The position numbers were made by a program, and so were the translations under genes. Of a stretch of 26,447 nucleotides of DNA, positions 1 to 7,144 are shown in pieces. The stretch comes from a virus. How positions within the stretch are numbered: the stretch's first letter is position 1; each line of letters starts with the position of its first letter. The notes under the pieces were generated by a model. That model made no database searches. It was not told the DNA's origin and saw nothing but the letters and a program-made list of their open reading frames with translations. The DNA lies in IMG/VR virus record IMGVR_UViG_3300006853_000185, positions 1-26,447 of that record, one strand, 5' to 3'.

Positions 1-25
1 ACTGGCGAAGGGCAAGAAGTTAACT

Positions 26-1120
26 ATGTTAATAATATTGGAAGGTCCTGATGGTTCTGGCAAGACGACGCTCGCGCAGGAGATCGCCGCTGAGCTGGGC
101 TGGACAACCAGTGACAAAATCGAGGTCTGGCACCGCGGCCGGCCGACCGGTCACCCACTGGATGAGTACCTGCGACCGCTGTACGGCTACCGACCCGGCA
201 CCGGTTACCACCTGATCCTGGACCGCTGGCACTGGGGCGAGGTCGTCTATCCGAAGATTCTCAACCGGCCGACGAGCCAGAACAGCGCTGTCTTCTGGGC
301 GATCGAGGCATATCTGCTGCGACTCGGTGCGTTGGTCATTAACTGTGACAATAACTTCACGTTCCAGTATCACAACATCTACCGTGAACGCGAGCTTGAC
401 GGTACTTCCGACGCCTGGCAGATCACTCACTTGAACCGGATTCGTGACGAGTTTTCTCGTATGATCTATCGCTCGGCGCTACCGTCGTTGACGTATTCCT
501 ACGGCCACGACCCCCAACCCAATATCATCGACTTAGCGCGCCGCTACGAGACTCAGGCACGTGAGCTCAACGACTTCGTGACGTACTCTGGTCCGGTCAA
601 ACCTCACATGCTGCTGCTCGGTGACGTTCGCAACCTGCAGCCGATCGATCCACTGAACTCACCGGCATTCGTTCCCACCAAGCAGTCGTCCGGTCACTTC
701 CTACTCAAGTCGTTGACGTCTCTAACGTCCCGCACATGGGTGCACGGCGTCGGACTGGCCAACGTCAACGACGTCGACAACGTGTATAAACTATGGCAGA
801 CTCTCGGGCAGCCGTCAGTCGTCGCGCTTGGTAGGAAAGCCCACGCCCGTACTCTCTACGTGCTAAACCAGGAATATGGTGTCGTTCCCCATCCCCAGTA
901 CGTCCGTCGGTTTCACCACGGTAAAAGTGAGCAGTACGGCTGGCTCATCTGTCAGGCCAGCCAGACGAGAGAGGACTACAGCAAGTGGCCACAGTCATCC
1001 ACGCCCGTGACGGGCGAACCGCCTACGTCGATGTCATCACCAAGCTCCGGCTCTTTGGCGTCAGCCGACCCAGTCGTAACGGCCCGACCCGTGACCTCGG
1101 ACACACCACTATCATCCTAG
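26..1120 (+). CDS. dNMP kinase-like P-loop protein fused to a uracil-DNA-glycosylase-fold domain
   Basis: Two domains are visible in 364 residues. Residues 1-190 form a P-loop kinase of the thymidylate kinase type, with Walker A GPDGSGKTT at 7-15 and a DRW..GE.VY stretch near 66-75 resembling the DR(F/W) motif of dTMP kinases. Residues 191-312 resemble the uracil-DNA glycosylase superfamily: an opening LLLGD strand (196-200), SSGHFLLKSL (221-230), ANVND (245-249), PSVVALGRKAH (263-273) and a VPHPQ motif (287-291) where family 4/5 enzymes have the catalytic-loop HP. The last ~45 residues are Ser/Pro-rich and overlap the next gene, so they may be out-of-frame filler. The kinase could supply dTMP or modified dNMP phosphorylation, or act on hydroxymethylated DNA bases. 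The kinase call is firm; substrate and glycosylase activity are inferred. The ATG at 26 places the P-loop at the usual N-terminal position. Confidence 0.8.
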   Translation: MLIILEGPDGSGKTTLAQEIAAELGWTTSDKIEVWHRGRPTGHPLDEYLRPLYGYRPGTGYHLILDRWHWGEVVYPKILNRPTSQNSAVFWAIEAYLLRLGALVINCDNNFTFQYHNIYRERELDGTSDAWQITHLNRIRDEFSRMIYRSALPSLTYSYGHDPQPNIIDLARRYETQARELNDFVTYSGPVKPHMLLLGDVRNLQPIDPLNSPAFVPTKQSSGHFLLKSLTSLTSRTWVHGVGLANVNDVDNVYKLWQTLGQPSVVALGRKAHARTLYVLNQEYGVVPHPQYVRRFHHGKSEQYGWLICQASQTREDYSKWPQSSTPVTGEPPTSMSSPSSGSLASADPVVTARPVTSDTPLSS

Positions 1121-1845
1121 ACGAGCCGTGCGACGCGCTACCTATCGACGTCGGTCGCGGACTCAGCGAGCGGATCGCCGCGCTAGAGGCGATCCAGCTA
1201 GTTGGCGCCTTCTCTGACCCCGACTGGCTCGTCGAGAGGGCTCCCCAGCTGTCTCCCTACAGGGAGCCGTCCGGTGCGTTCTGGGGCGCGTACGGACGCC
1301 GGATCGGCTGGCAGATCCGCGACGCCGTCGCCAAGCTGCGTGCCGACCCGTGGACGCGCCAGGCCGTCGCCACTCTCTGGGATCCCATGTACGACAACTA
1401 CCCGGAGAAGCGTGACTATCCGTGCACCGTCGCGCTCGGCTTCACGCTGCAGCCGTCGTTCACCGATAGCCGGCTCAACATGCACGTCACGATGCGCTCA
1501 AACGACGCGTGGCTTGGACTACCGTATGACATGTTTCAGTTCACCCAGCTCTTCCAGACCGTCTGCCGCTGCCTGGACGTCCGACCCGGCACGTACACTC
1601 ACACCGCGTGGTCGCTGCACCTCTACGACCGAGACGTCGACCGCACGTACGACGTCGCGCTAGCCGGCGACACCGGCTACCGGTTTGACCCGACCGGTTT
1701 CGGTGAACCGAACATGTCGTTTACCGACGTCAGCCAGCGGGCGCACGTGATCGCGCTGACCCCGGACAAGATCGACTGGGAGCTGACGCCGAGCGAGAGG
1801 TGGTACCGTGACGCTATCCATGGTAATTCGACCCAGCTGGCATGA
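985..1845 (+). CDS. ThyA-superfamily enzyme, probable dCMP hydroxymethylase or thymidylate synthase
   Basis: The 286-residue protein follows the thymidylate synthase fold throughout: E68 (in LEAIQLVG), FWGAYGRR, DYPC with catalytic Cys147, RSND (171-174), LGLPYD (177-182) and HLY (212-214). Compared with E. coli ThyA the nucleophile, phosphate-binding Arg-Ser and His/Tyr pair are kept. The residue equivalent to Asn177 is Asp182. In this superfamily Asn selects dUMP, and Asp is typical of dCMP-using enzymes such as T4 gp42, so dCMP hydroxymethylase is the favoured reading. An ordinary ThyA making dTMP is the alternative. The GTG start at 985 has a GAGAGG ribosome site about 11 bases upstream. 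It overlaps the preceding kinase gene by 136 nt and the following dCMP deaminase by 38 nt. The family call is very secure; substrate specificity is inferred from one key residue. Confidence 0.88.
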   Translation: MATVIHARDGRTAYVDVITKLRLFGVSRPSRNGPTRDLGHTTIILDEPCDALPIDVGRGLSERIAALEAIQLVGAFSDPDWLVERAPQLSPYREPSGAFWGAYGRRIGWQIRDAVAKLRADPWTRQAVATLWDPMYDNYPEKRDYPCTVALGFTLQPSFTDSRLNMHVTMRSNDAWLGLPYDMFQFTQLFQTVCRCLDVRPGTYTHTAWSLHLYDRDVDRTYDVALAGDTGYRFDPTGFGEPNMSFTDVSQRAHVIALTPDKIDWELTPSERWYRDAIHGNSTQLA

Positions 1846-2305
1846 AGTGCGGCTGGCGATGGCCGCCGAGCTGGCCAAGCGCAGCCTATGCAGCCGTGAC
1901 CAGGTCGGCGCGGTGGTTGTCGACAAGTACAACAAGATCATCGGTGAGGGCTACAACGGCCCGCCGCGTGGCTTCTGGCACGGTGGAGAGCCGTGTAACA
2001 AGTGGTGCCAGCGTACGATGAACTTTAAGCTCGCGGGTGACGATGGACTTCATACAACGTATGATGACTGTCCGTCGCTGCACGCCGAGGCCAACGCCCT
2101 GTTGCAGGCCGACCGCTCACTATGCCTCGGTGGCACCATCTTCGTGACGAGCCACATCTGCATGGGCTGTGCTAAGCTCATCGCCAACTCCGGCCTGGGA
2201 CTGCTGGTCGTTCGGTCCGTTGTCAAGGATCACCGACGCTCGGAAGAGGTCTACAACTTCCTGCGCGACTGCAAGATCGAGCTGGGTATCTGGGAGGACA
2301 GGTGA
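1808..2305 (+). CDS. deoxycytidylate (dCMP) deaminase
   Basis: A 165-residue zinc-dependent cytidine/deoxycytidylate deaminase. The catalytic HAE is at 92-94 (SLHAEANAL), and the second zinc motif is CMGC (118-121). The usual Pro of PCxxC is Ile here (ICMGC). C63 and C67, in EPCNKWC, match the accessory structural zinc site of T4-like dCMP deaminases. It converts dCMP to dUMP, feeding thymidylate synthesis and lowering the dCMP/dCTP pool. The GTG start at 1808 lies inside the end of the ThyA-like gene, just behind a GAGAGG ribosome site. Its stop overlaps the polymerase start as GTGA, so the three genes are probably translationally coupled. Next to a ThyA-like enzyme with a dCMP-type active site, it would either compete for or balance the same substrate. 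Confidence 0.93.
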   Translation: MTLSMVIRPSWHEVRLAMAAELAKRSLCSRDQVGAVVVDKYNKIIGEGYNGPPRGFWHGGEPCNKWCQRTMNFKLAGDDGLHTTYDDCPSLHAEANALLQADRSLCLGGTIFVTSHICMGCAKLIANSGLGLLVVRSVVKDHRRSEEVYNFLRDCKIELGIWEDR

Positions 2306-4107
2306 CCGGTACCGGGGTACTTGACCGCGTCAAGCTTCACTACATCGAGTCGTTCGACGACGTCCAGGCGTACATCGACTGGTTCTCCAACAAGGTTTAT
2401 GATGACCCGATCGCCGTCGACACCGAGTCGACCGGCTTCTACTGGCACCGTGATGACTACGTCCGGATGGTCCAGGTCGGTGACGAAGTCGACGGCTGGG
2501 CAATGCGCTGGGACCGATTCTCGGGCCTGTTCGAGGCGACGATCGCCGCACACGAGGGTCCGATCGACCTGATGAACGCCAAGTTCGACTACGCGTTCCT
2601 GCGCAAGGCCGGCGTCAAGCTTAGGCAGCCGCTGATCCGCGACGTCGGTGTCATGTCGTACGTTCTCGAGCCGCACATGTCACGCGCGCTCAAGAACCAG
2701 GCCAAGCGGCACGTCGACCCGCGCGCCGGCGCGCTCCAGTGGCAGCTCGACGAGGCGATCGGTGGTCGCAGCGAGTGGACGTGGGCGACGATCCCGCACG
2801 ACTTTCCGCTGTACTGGCAGTACGCCGCGATGGACCCGGTGCTGACCGCTCTGATCCGTGAGCACCACTGGCCGCTCGTTCAGGAGCGCGCGCCGCGCGC
2901 CTATGAGATCGAGAACGAGTTCCAGTGGGTCGCGCTTAAGGCCGAGACGTACGGCGTCTGCATCGACGTCGACTACGCGGATCGGCACTACTCCAAGTTC
3001 ACCGCGTACTGCGAGGACGTCGAGCGATGGTGTGAGAGTGAGTACGGCGTCAAGCCGGGCAGCAACCAGGCCATCGTGCGCAAGCTGGTCGAGCTTGGTT
3101 TCAGTGAAGATCACTACTTCTCTAAGTCAACCGCCAAGGGCGCGGTCGCGCTCGACTCTAGCGTCCTAGAAGTCATCGATCACCCGCTCGCGCAGGCGGT
3201 TCTCCAGCGGCGGCAGCTGCAGAAGATCGCATCAACGTACCTGCGGTTCTACGTCGGTCACGTCGACTCGAACTCGCTGATTCACCCGTCGATCAACACC
3301 GTCGGCGCGCTGACCGGCCGGATGACCGTCTCGGAGCCCAACCTGCAGAACCTGCCGGTCCGCGGCACCAACCCAGCGCACAGGGTCGTCCGCAACTGCG
3401 TCGTCGCGCGGCCCGGTCACACGCTTATCATGGTCGACTTCGACCAGGTCGAGATGCGCGGACTGGCGATCGACTCCGGCGACGCCGGTTTGATCGCGGC
3501 GTTCCAGACCGACGAGGACTTCTTCGTCTCGATCGCGCGCCAGGTCTACGACGATCCGACGCTGGTCAAGGCGGACCCGCGCCGGCAGCCGGTTAAGAAC
3601 GGCATGTACGCCCGGATCTACGGCGCCGGGCTGGTCAAACAGGCCGCCACGGCCGGCGTGTCCGTCGAGCAGATGCGCTATGTCAACACGTCGCTGAACC
3701 TCAAGTTCCCGGGCATCGAGTCGTACGCGCGCGGCATCATCGACCAGGCGATCCGCGACGGTCGCAACGAGGGCGGACTGGCGTTCACGACCTGCTCGCT
3801 GACCGGCCAGCGTCACTACGCCGAGCGCGGCAAGGAGTACGCGCTGGTCAACTACAAGATCCAGGGGTGGGCCGCCAAGCTGTTGAAGCTCAAGGCGCTC
3901 GAGTTAGACGCGGCCGGTCTCGGTGACTACATCATCGCGTTCATCCATGACGAAATCATCTTTGACATGCCGAATGACCTGGTCCGTGACGCGGTGCACA
4001 CCATTCAAAAGATCATGAACGACACGACGATGTTCCCCGTCGCGATCACGGCCAGCGTCTCGACGGGGCAGCGGTGGGGAGAGAAGAAAGAGTGGAGTGA
4101 AGATTAA
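2302..4107 (+). CDS. DNA polymerase I (family A) with 3'-5' exonuclease domain
   Basis: A 601-residue replicative-type family A polymerase lacking the 5' nuclease domain. The DEDDy proofreading exonuclease is intact: D40/E42 (VDTES), N92-D96 (NAKFD) and Y174..D178 (YAAMD). The polymerase core has motif A at 379-386 (DFDQVEMR), motif B with K432, Y436 and Y440-G441 (KNGMYARIYG), and motif C HDE at 549-551. Tyr436 occupies the position of Phe762 of E. coli Pol I, as in T7 polymerase, so discrimination against dideoxynucleotides should be weak. The GTG start overlaps the dCMP deaminase stop by 4 nt, and the stop overlaps the next ATG (TAATG). It is the presumed main replication polymerase, acting with the helicase, SSB-like and nuclease genes downstream. 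Confidence 0.96.
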   Translation: MTGTGVLDRVKLHYIESFDDVQAYIDWFSNKVYDDPIAVDTESTGFYWHRDDYVRMVQVGDEVDGWAMRWDRFSGLFEATIAAHEGPIDLMNAKFDYAFLRKAGVKLRQPLIRDVGVMSYVLEPHMSRALKNQAKRHVDPRAGALQWQLDEAIGGRSEWTWATIPHDFPLYWQYAAMDPVLTALIREHHWPLVQERAPRAYEIENEFQWVALKAETYGVCIDVDYADRHYSKFTAYCEDVERWCESEYGVKPGSNQAIVRKLVELGFSEDHYFSKSTAKGAVALDSSVLEVIDHPLAQAVLQRRQLQKIASTYLRFYVGHVDSNSLIHPSINTVGALTGRMTVSEPNLQNLPVRGTNPAHRVVRNCVVARPGHTLIMVDFDQVEMRGLAIDSGDAGLIAAFQTDEDFFVSIARQVYDDPTLVKADPRRQPVKNGMYARIYGAGLVKQAATAGVSVEQMRYVNTSLNLKFPGIESYARGIIDQAIRDGRNEGGLAFTTCSLTGQRHYAERGKEYALVNYKIQGWAAKLLKLKALELDAAGLGDYIIAFIHDEIIFDMPNDLVRDAVHTIQKIMNDTTMFPVAITASVSTGQRWGEKKEWSED

Positions 4108-4367
4108 TGCAGTACTGGTCTTGGATTCTAGCCACGATCGGAATCACCGCAATGTGGCTTGCCGGTCGACATAACAAGCTCGGTTGGCTGATCGGTGTCG
4201 CTGCACAGATCATTTGGTTTGTTTACGCGATCGTCACTCGACAGTGGGGTTTCATCGCCACAGCGATCGCTTACAGCTTCGTCTACGCCCGTAACTGGTA
4301 CCGCTGGCGTCAGCTTGAACATGCTGTAACCAGTCCGGTAAGAGAGTCAGAGAGTGTGAGTATATGA
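4107..4367 (+). CDS. Small membrane protein, PnuC-like
   Basis: An 86-residue protein with roughly three hydrophobic segments (about 4-20, 25-43 and 48-63), separated by short charged or Trp-rich turns such as LAGRHNK and TRQWGF, and a polar tail. The repeated GW, IW and WYRW pattern, and especially the NWYRWRQ end, resembles half of a PnuC-type nicotinamide riboside/mononucleotide transporter. It is far shorter than a full transporter, so a different membrane role is possible. The ATG overlaps the polymerase stop by one base, and its own stop overlaps the RuvC-like gene by 4 nt. This shows co-translation within the replication operon. Function cannot be assigned from sequence alone. Confidence 0.75.
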   Translation: MQYWSWILATIGITAMWLAGRHNKLGWLIGVAAQIIWFVYAIVTRQWGFIATAIAYSFVYARNWYRWRQLEHAVTSPVRESESVSI

Positions 4368-4816
4368 TACTCGTCGGTGTGGACCCTGGCAACGTGACCG
4401 GCGTTGCAGTCTGGTGGGACCCGGACTTCTACGACTCGTCCAAGCGCGGACGTGACGTCGACGTCGCTGAGGTTGAAGATTCAACGAAGGTTTCAGCGGT
4501 GATCCGCCGGATGCTCAACGGTCACCGGCCGCACCTCATCCTCGTCGAGCGGTTTACGCAGAACGCGCGCAAGACGCACCAGCCGACCGCCGGCGAGGTC
4601 ACCGGTGCCGTGAGATCGCTCGCGGAGGAGCTTCACTGTCGCTGCGTCTACCAGGCACCGTCGCCGGCCAAGAAGATCGGCACCACCGAGCTGCTCAAGC
4701 AGCTTGACTGGTGGACGCCGTCACGCGACGACCACGGCAACTCGGCCTGTCGGCACATCCTGCTCGGCATGGCGACGTTCCAACCCGTAAGGTTTGCGCG
4801 GCTGACCGGTATATAA
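4364..4816 (+). CDS. RuvC-like Holliday junction resolvase
   Basis: A 150-residue RNase H-fold nuclease. The first strand carries the catalytic Asp in GVDPGNVTG (D7), the second acidic residue is Glu62 in ILVERF, and the C-terminal acidic pair is in RDDHGNSACRH (D122/D123). These match the D-E-(H/D)-D pattern of RuvC and phage RuvC-like resolvases. It would cut branched recombination or replication intermediates before packaging, consistent with the surrounding polymerase, helicase and recombination genes. The ATG start overlaps the upstream membrane gene. The TAA stop lies inside a TATAAT-like hexamer. Confidence 0.85.
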   Translation: MILVGVDPGNVTGVAVWWDPDFYDSSKRGRDVDVAEVEDSTKVSAVIRRMLNGHRPHLILVERFTQNARKTHQPTAGEVTGAVRSLAEELHCRCVYQAPSPAKKIGTTELLKQLDWWTPSRDDHGNSACRHILLGMATFQPVRFARLTGI

Positions 4817-4817
4817 T
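4812..4817 (+). promoter_or_regulatory. Candidate -10 element (TATAAT)
   Basis: A perfect TATAAT hexamer stands in GC-rich surroundings, just before a 36-nt gap and the GAGAGGAG ribosome site of the next small gene. No convincing -35 hexamer lies 16-18 bases upstream. The nearest TTGCGC, at 4794, is only 12 bases away. It may be a weak or activator-dependent promoter for 4853 onward, or chance within the end of the RuvC-like gene. Confidence 0.3.
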
Positions 4818-4852
4818 AAGAACCATAGAAAAACGACGAGAGAGGAGCGACG

Positions 4853-5026
4853 TTGACGACACCGATAGGTGAAGAGCCGGAGATCGACGCGCACCAGTTC
4901 TGCAGCGTCGACTGCCCGTGCGGTCACTGGAGCGAGTACCGCCGCCGGGCGACGACCCGCGCGGACGGCCGACGCGGCAAGCCGAACCTCGACGTCATCG
5001 AGGAGAACCGCGATGCCGCACGCTGA
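4853..5026 (+). CDS. Small Cys-rich protein, 57 aa
   Basis: A TTG-started reading frame of 57 residues behind a strong AGAGGAG ribosome site (about 4840-4846). Near the middle it has a compact putative metal knuckle, C17-x3-C21-x-C23-x-H25, followed by an Arg-rich stretch and an acidic end. The start of the helicase gene overlaps its last 14 nt, which suggests translational coupling. In the other frame this region gives only a Ser/Arg/Thr-rich peptide, which supports this frame as the coding one. No family was recognised. A DNA- or protein-binding accessory to the helicase is only a guess. Confidence 0.65.
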   Translation: MTTPIGEEPEIDAHQFCSVDCPCGHWSEYRRRATTRADGRRGKPNLDVIEENRDAAR

Positions 5027-6884
5027 CGTCATCGAAGACCGGATCTTCGTCCAGACCGAGTGGAACGAGCGTGACCTAGTCAAGCTCATTCCCGGCGCAC
5101 GATGGCACACCGAGCGCAAGCTGTGGCACGTTCCGCTGACATGGGTCGCGTGCCTGCAGCTGCGCGGCGTCTTCAGGGAGCGGCTGACCGTCGGCAGCGC
5201 GCTCATCGAGTGGTCTACCGGTGTCTTTCTCGACCGGATAGAACCGGCGCAAATGCTGCGCAGTCTCAGTAAACCACACTCTTATGACGAGCGTGACCTG
5301 TTGCGCGCGTTCCAGCGCGCCGGCGTGGACTTTATGTCCGTTGCCGGTTCGTGCCTACTCGGTGACGATACGGGGCTCGGTAAGACGGTCCAGACGCTGG
5401 AGCTGTTCTCAGTCCTGCGCGTGACGGGAAACGGTCTACCGGCGCTTATCATCTGTCCAAAGTCCCTGAAGGTCAACTGGGCACGCGAGGCCGAGACGTG
5501 GCTTCCGCTAGCCAACACGTACGTGATTAGCGGCGGAGCCGTCCAGCGGCACAGGCAGCTGGTCGCGGCGTCGAAGGACCGCAACGCGCTTGTGATGGTT
5601 TCGTACGACACGCTACGCAGCCACTCGCGCCTAGCGCCGTACGGCTCGATCCGCCTGCGCCGGTGCCGTGAGTGTGGCGGCGTCGGTGAGCACGAGGTAC
5701 CGGCGTCACGCTGTGAGGTCCACCTCGGTGAGCTCAACTGGATCAAGTTCAAGACCGTCGTCCTTGACGAGGCGCACCGGATCAAGGATCCCGCGTCGAA
5801 GCAGACGCGCGCCGCCTGGGCCGTCGGTCACATGCCGCACGTTGAGCGCCGGTTCGCGCTGACCGGCACACCGATTGGTGACGCGGTTGACGACCTGTGG
5901 TCAATCATGCACTTCCTGGCACCGGACGAGCATCCCGTCCGCTCAACGTTCGTCGACCGCTACGCGCTGACGTCGTGGGGAACCTACGGCGGCATCGAGA
6001 TCTCGGGGCTCAATCCTGACACTCGGCGGGAGTTCTACGACGTCATCGAGCCGCGATTTCGTCGGATGCCCAAGGCGCTAGTCCTCGACCAGCTGCCGCC
6101 GGTCGTCCGCAGCCGGCGATACGTCGAGCTGTCTCCCAAGCAGCGCAGGGCGTACAGCGACATCGCCTACGGCAAGGAGAACGGCTACGCGCTGGTCACT
6201 AAGCTGCCCGACGGCAACATCCTCGTGGCACCAAGCGACCTGGAGACGCAGCTGCGCCTGATGCAGTTCTCCAGCGCCACGATGAAGCAAATTGGGATCG
6301 ACGAGAAGACCGGCAAGCCGAAGTTCGAGATGTGTGAACCGTCCTCCAAGATCGACGCGCTGGAGGAGTTCATCGGCGAATACGGCAACCGCCAGCTCGC
6401 GGTCTGCGCCGAGCACCGCCAGCTGATCAATTTAGCGGCGCACCGGCTCGACAAGATCGGGATTAAGTACAGCCTGGTCGTTGGTGGGCAGCGGGACTTC
6501 GAGCGCGACTCGGCGCTGCGTCAGGCCGTCAAGGGCGACGTCCAGGTGCTGCTGTTCACAATTCGCGCCGGCGGCGAGGGTCTGACGATGACGTTTACCG
6601 ACACGCTCGCGTTTCTCCAGCGGTCATGGTCAATGCTAGCCAACCTGCAGACCGAGGGCCGGATCAACCGGATCGGCGCCGAGAAGCACGACTCGCTCAA
6701 CTACGTCGATTTCATCGCGGACACCGACGCCGAGCAGGTCCAGCTGACCCGGCTGTATCAGCGGCTCGAGCGGCTCGAAGAGATCACGCGTGACCGCGAG
6801 ACGCTGCGCGCCGCCGGCGTCGACGTCCGCGCGCTCGACGCCGAGGAGCAGCAGATCCTCGCCGGAAACCTGGGGGTGCTGTAG
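5013..6884 (+). CDS. SNF2-family DNA helicase/translocase
   Basis: A superfamily 2 SNF2-type ATPase of 623 residues. The N-terminal ~60 residues (GARWHTERKLWHVP) resemble the HARP-like region of SMARCAL1-type annealing helicases. Motif I is GDDTGLGKT (117-125), motif II DEAH (252-255), motif III LTGTP (283-287) and motif VI QTEGRINRIG (546-555). A likely zinc knuckle is inserted before DEAH (C218, C221, C234, H237). ATG 5013, behind GAGGAG, is chosen as start. Upstream in-frame codons from 4869 encode a low-complexity peptide in the wrong frame of the preceding small gene. Likely roles are fork remodelling or strand annealing during replication and recombination. Confidence 0.92.
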   Translation: MPHADVIEDRIFVQTEWNERDLVKLIPGARWHTERKLWHVPLTWVACLQLRGVFRERLTVGSALIEWSTGVFLDRIEPAQMLRSLSKPHSYDERDLLRAFQRAGVDFMSVAGSCLLGDDTGLGKTVQTLELFSVLRVTGNGLPALIICPKSLKVNWAREAETWLPLANTYVISGGAVQRHRQLVAASKDRNALVMVSYDTLRSHSRLAPYGSIRLRRCRECGGVGEHEVPASRCEVHLGELNWIKFKTVVLDEAHRIKDPASKQTRAAWAVGHMPHVERRFALTGTPIGDAVDDLWSIMHFLAPDEHPVRSTFVDRYALTSWGTYGGIEISGLNPDTRREFYDVIEPRFRRMPKALVLDQLPPVVRSRRYVELSPKQRRAYSDIAYGKENGYALVTKLPDGNILVAPSDLETQLRLMQFSSATMKQIGIDEKTGKPKFEMCEPSSKIDALEEFIGEYGNRQLAVCAEHRQLINLAAHRLDKIGIKYSLVVGGQRDFERDSALRQAVKGDVQVLLFTIRAGGEGLTMTFTDTLAFLQRSWSMLANLQTEGRINRIGAEKHDSLNYVDFIADTDAEQVQLTRLYQRLERLEEITRDRETLRAAGVDVRALDAEEQQILAGNLGVL

Positions 6885-6989
6885 GTGGAGGTCGTCAAGC
6901 TTGTCCTAAGCTGGCTCTGCGGCTGCGCGTGTGCCACCGTCGTGGCCGTCGGATTCATAGCCTGGTGGTTTAAGGATGTGTACAGGTGA
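6885..6989 (+). CDS. Single-pass membrane microprotein, 34 aa
   Basis: A GTG-started frame beginning right after the helicase stop, with a G-rich ribosome-site-like stretch about 10 bases upstream. The 34 residues hold one hydrophobic helix (about 4-28) containing three Cys, two of them in CGCAC, and end in the charged WWFKDVYR. The stop overlaps the next GTG as GTGA, as between other genes here. Function is unknown. A membrane-anchored effector or a minor accessory is possible. Confidence 0.55.
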   Translation: MEVVKLVLSWLCGCACATVVAVGFIAWWFKDVYR

Positions 6990-7144
6990 CCACTATTGAA
7001 GTTCTTCTTTGTCTTTGTGATAAGTTCACAAAGTGGTATGATAACGTTTGCCGATGTGGTCATCGTAACATTGAACACATCGATGAGACTGGTTCGTGTA
7101 CCGGTGAAAGCGTCTTAGAACGAGGTTTAAATGACCGTAGTTGA
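6986..7144 (+). CDS. Small putative zinc-binding protein, 52 aa, AT-rich gene
   Basis: A GTG-started 52-residue protein with Cys/His at C9, C11, C22, C24, H26, H31 and C38. The CRCGH...H......C arrangement is common among small phage proteins thought to bind zinc. The gene is noticeably more AT-rich than its neighbours and overlaps both flanking genes (4 nt upstream, 14 nt into the Cas4-like gene). A palindrome and promoter-like elements sit inside it at 7013-7042, so the stretch may serve both as coding sequence and as a control region. Coding status is therefore likely but not certain. Confidence 0.6.
   Translation: MTTIEVLLCLCDKFTKWYDNVCRCGHRNIEHIDETGSCTGESVLERGLNDRS
7013..7042 (+). promoter_or_regulatory. 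Promoter-like site with overlapping palindromic operator
   Basis: A perfect 8-bp inverted repeat, CTTTGTGA (7013-7020) and TCACAAAG (7026-7033) with a 5-nt spacer, overlaps a -35-like TTGTGA (7015-7020). It is followed, 16 bases on, by an extended -10, TGG-TATGAT (7034-7042). This fits a repressor- or activator-controlled promoter firing toward the Cas4-like nuclease at 7131, with a leader of about 80 nt. Its location inside a small reading frame is the main caution. Confidence 0.5.

Noticed and set aside
1-25. Possible end of an upstream gene (TAA at 21-23) or in-frame extension of the kinase
   Set aside because: Only seven codons are visible; nothing can be assigned. The kinase motif position favours ATG 26.
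3232-3816. 194-aa minus-strand frame opposite the polymerase gene
   Set aside because: Antisense shadow of a high-GC gene, rich in Arg/Asp/Val with no domain; the polymerase motifs are on the plus strand.
4869-5012. N-terminal extension of the SNF2 helicase
   Set aside because: It encodes a Ser/Arg/Thr-rich low-complexity peptide that is the wrong frame of the small Cys-rich gene at 4853; ATG 5013 has a proper ribosome site.
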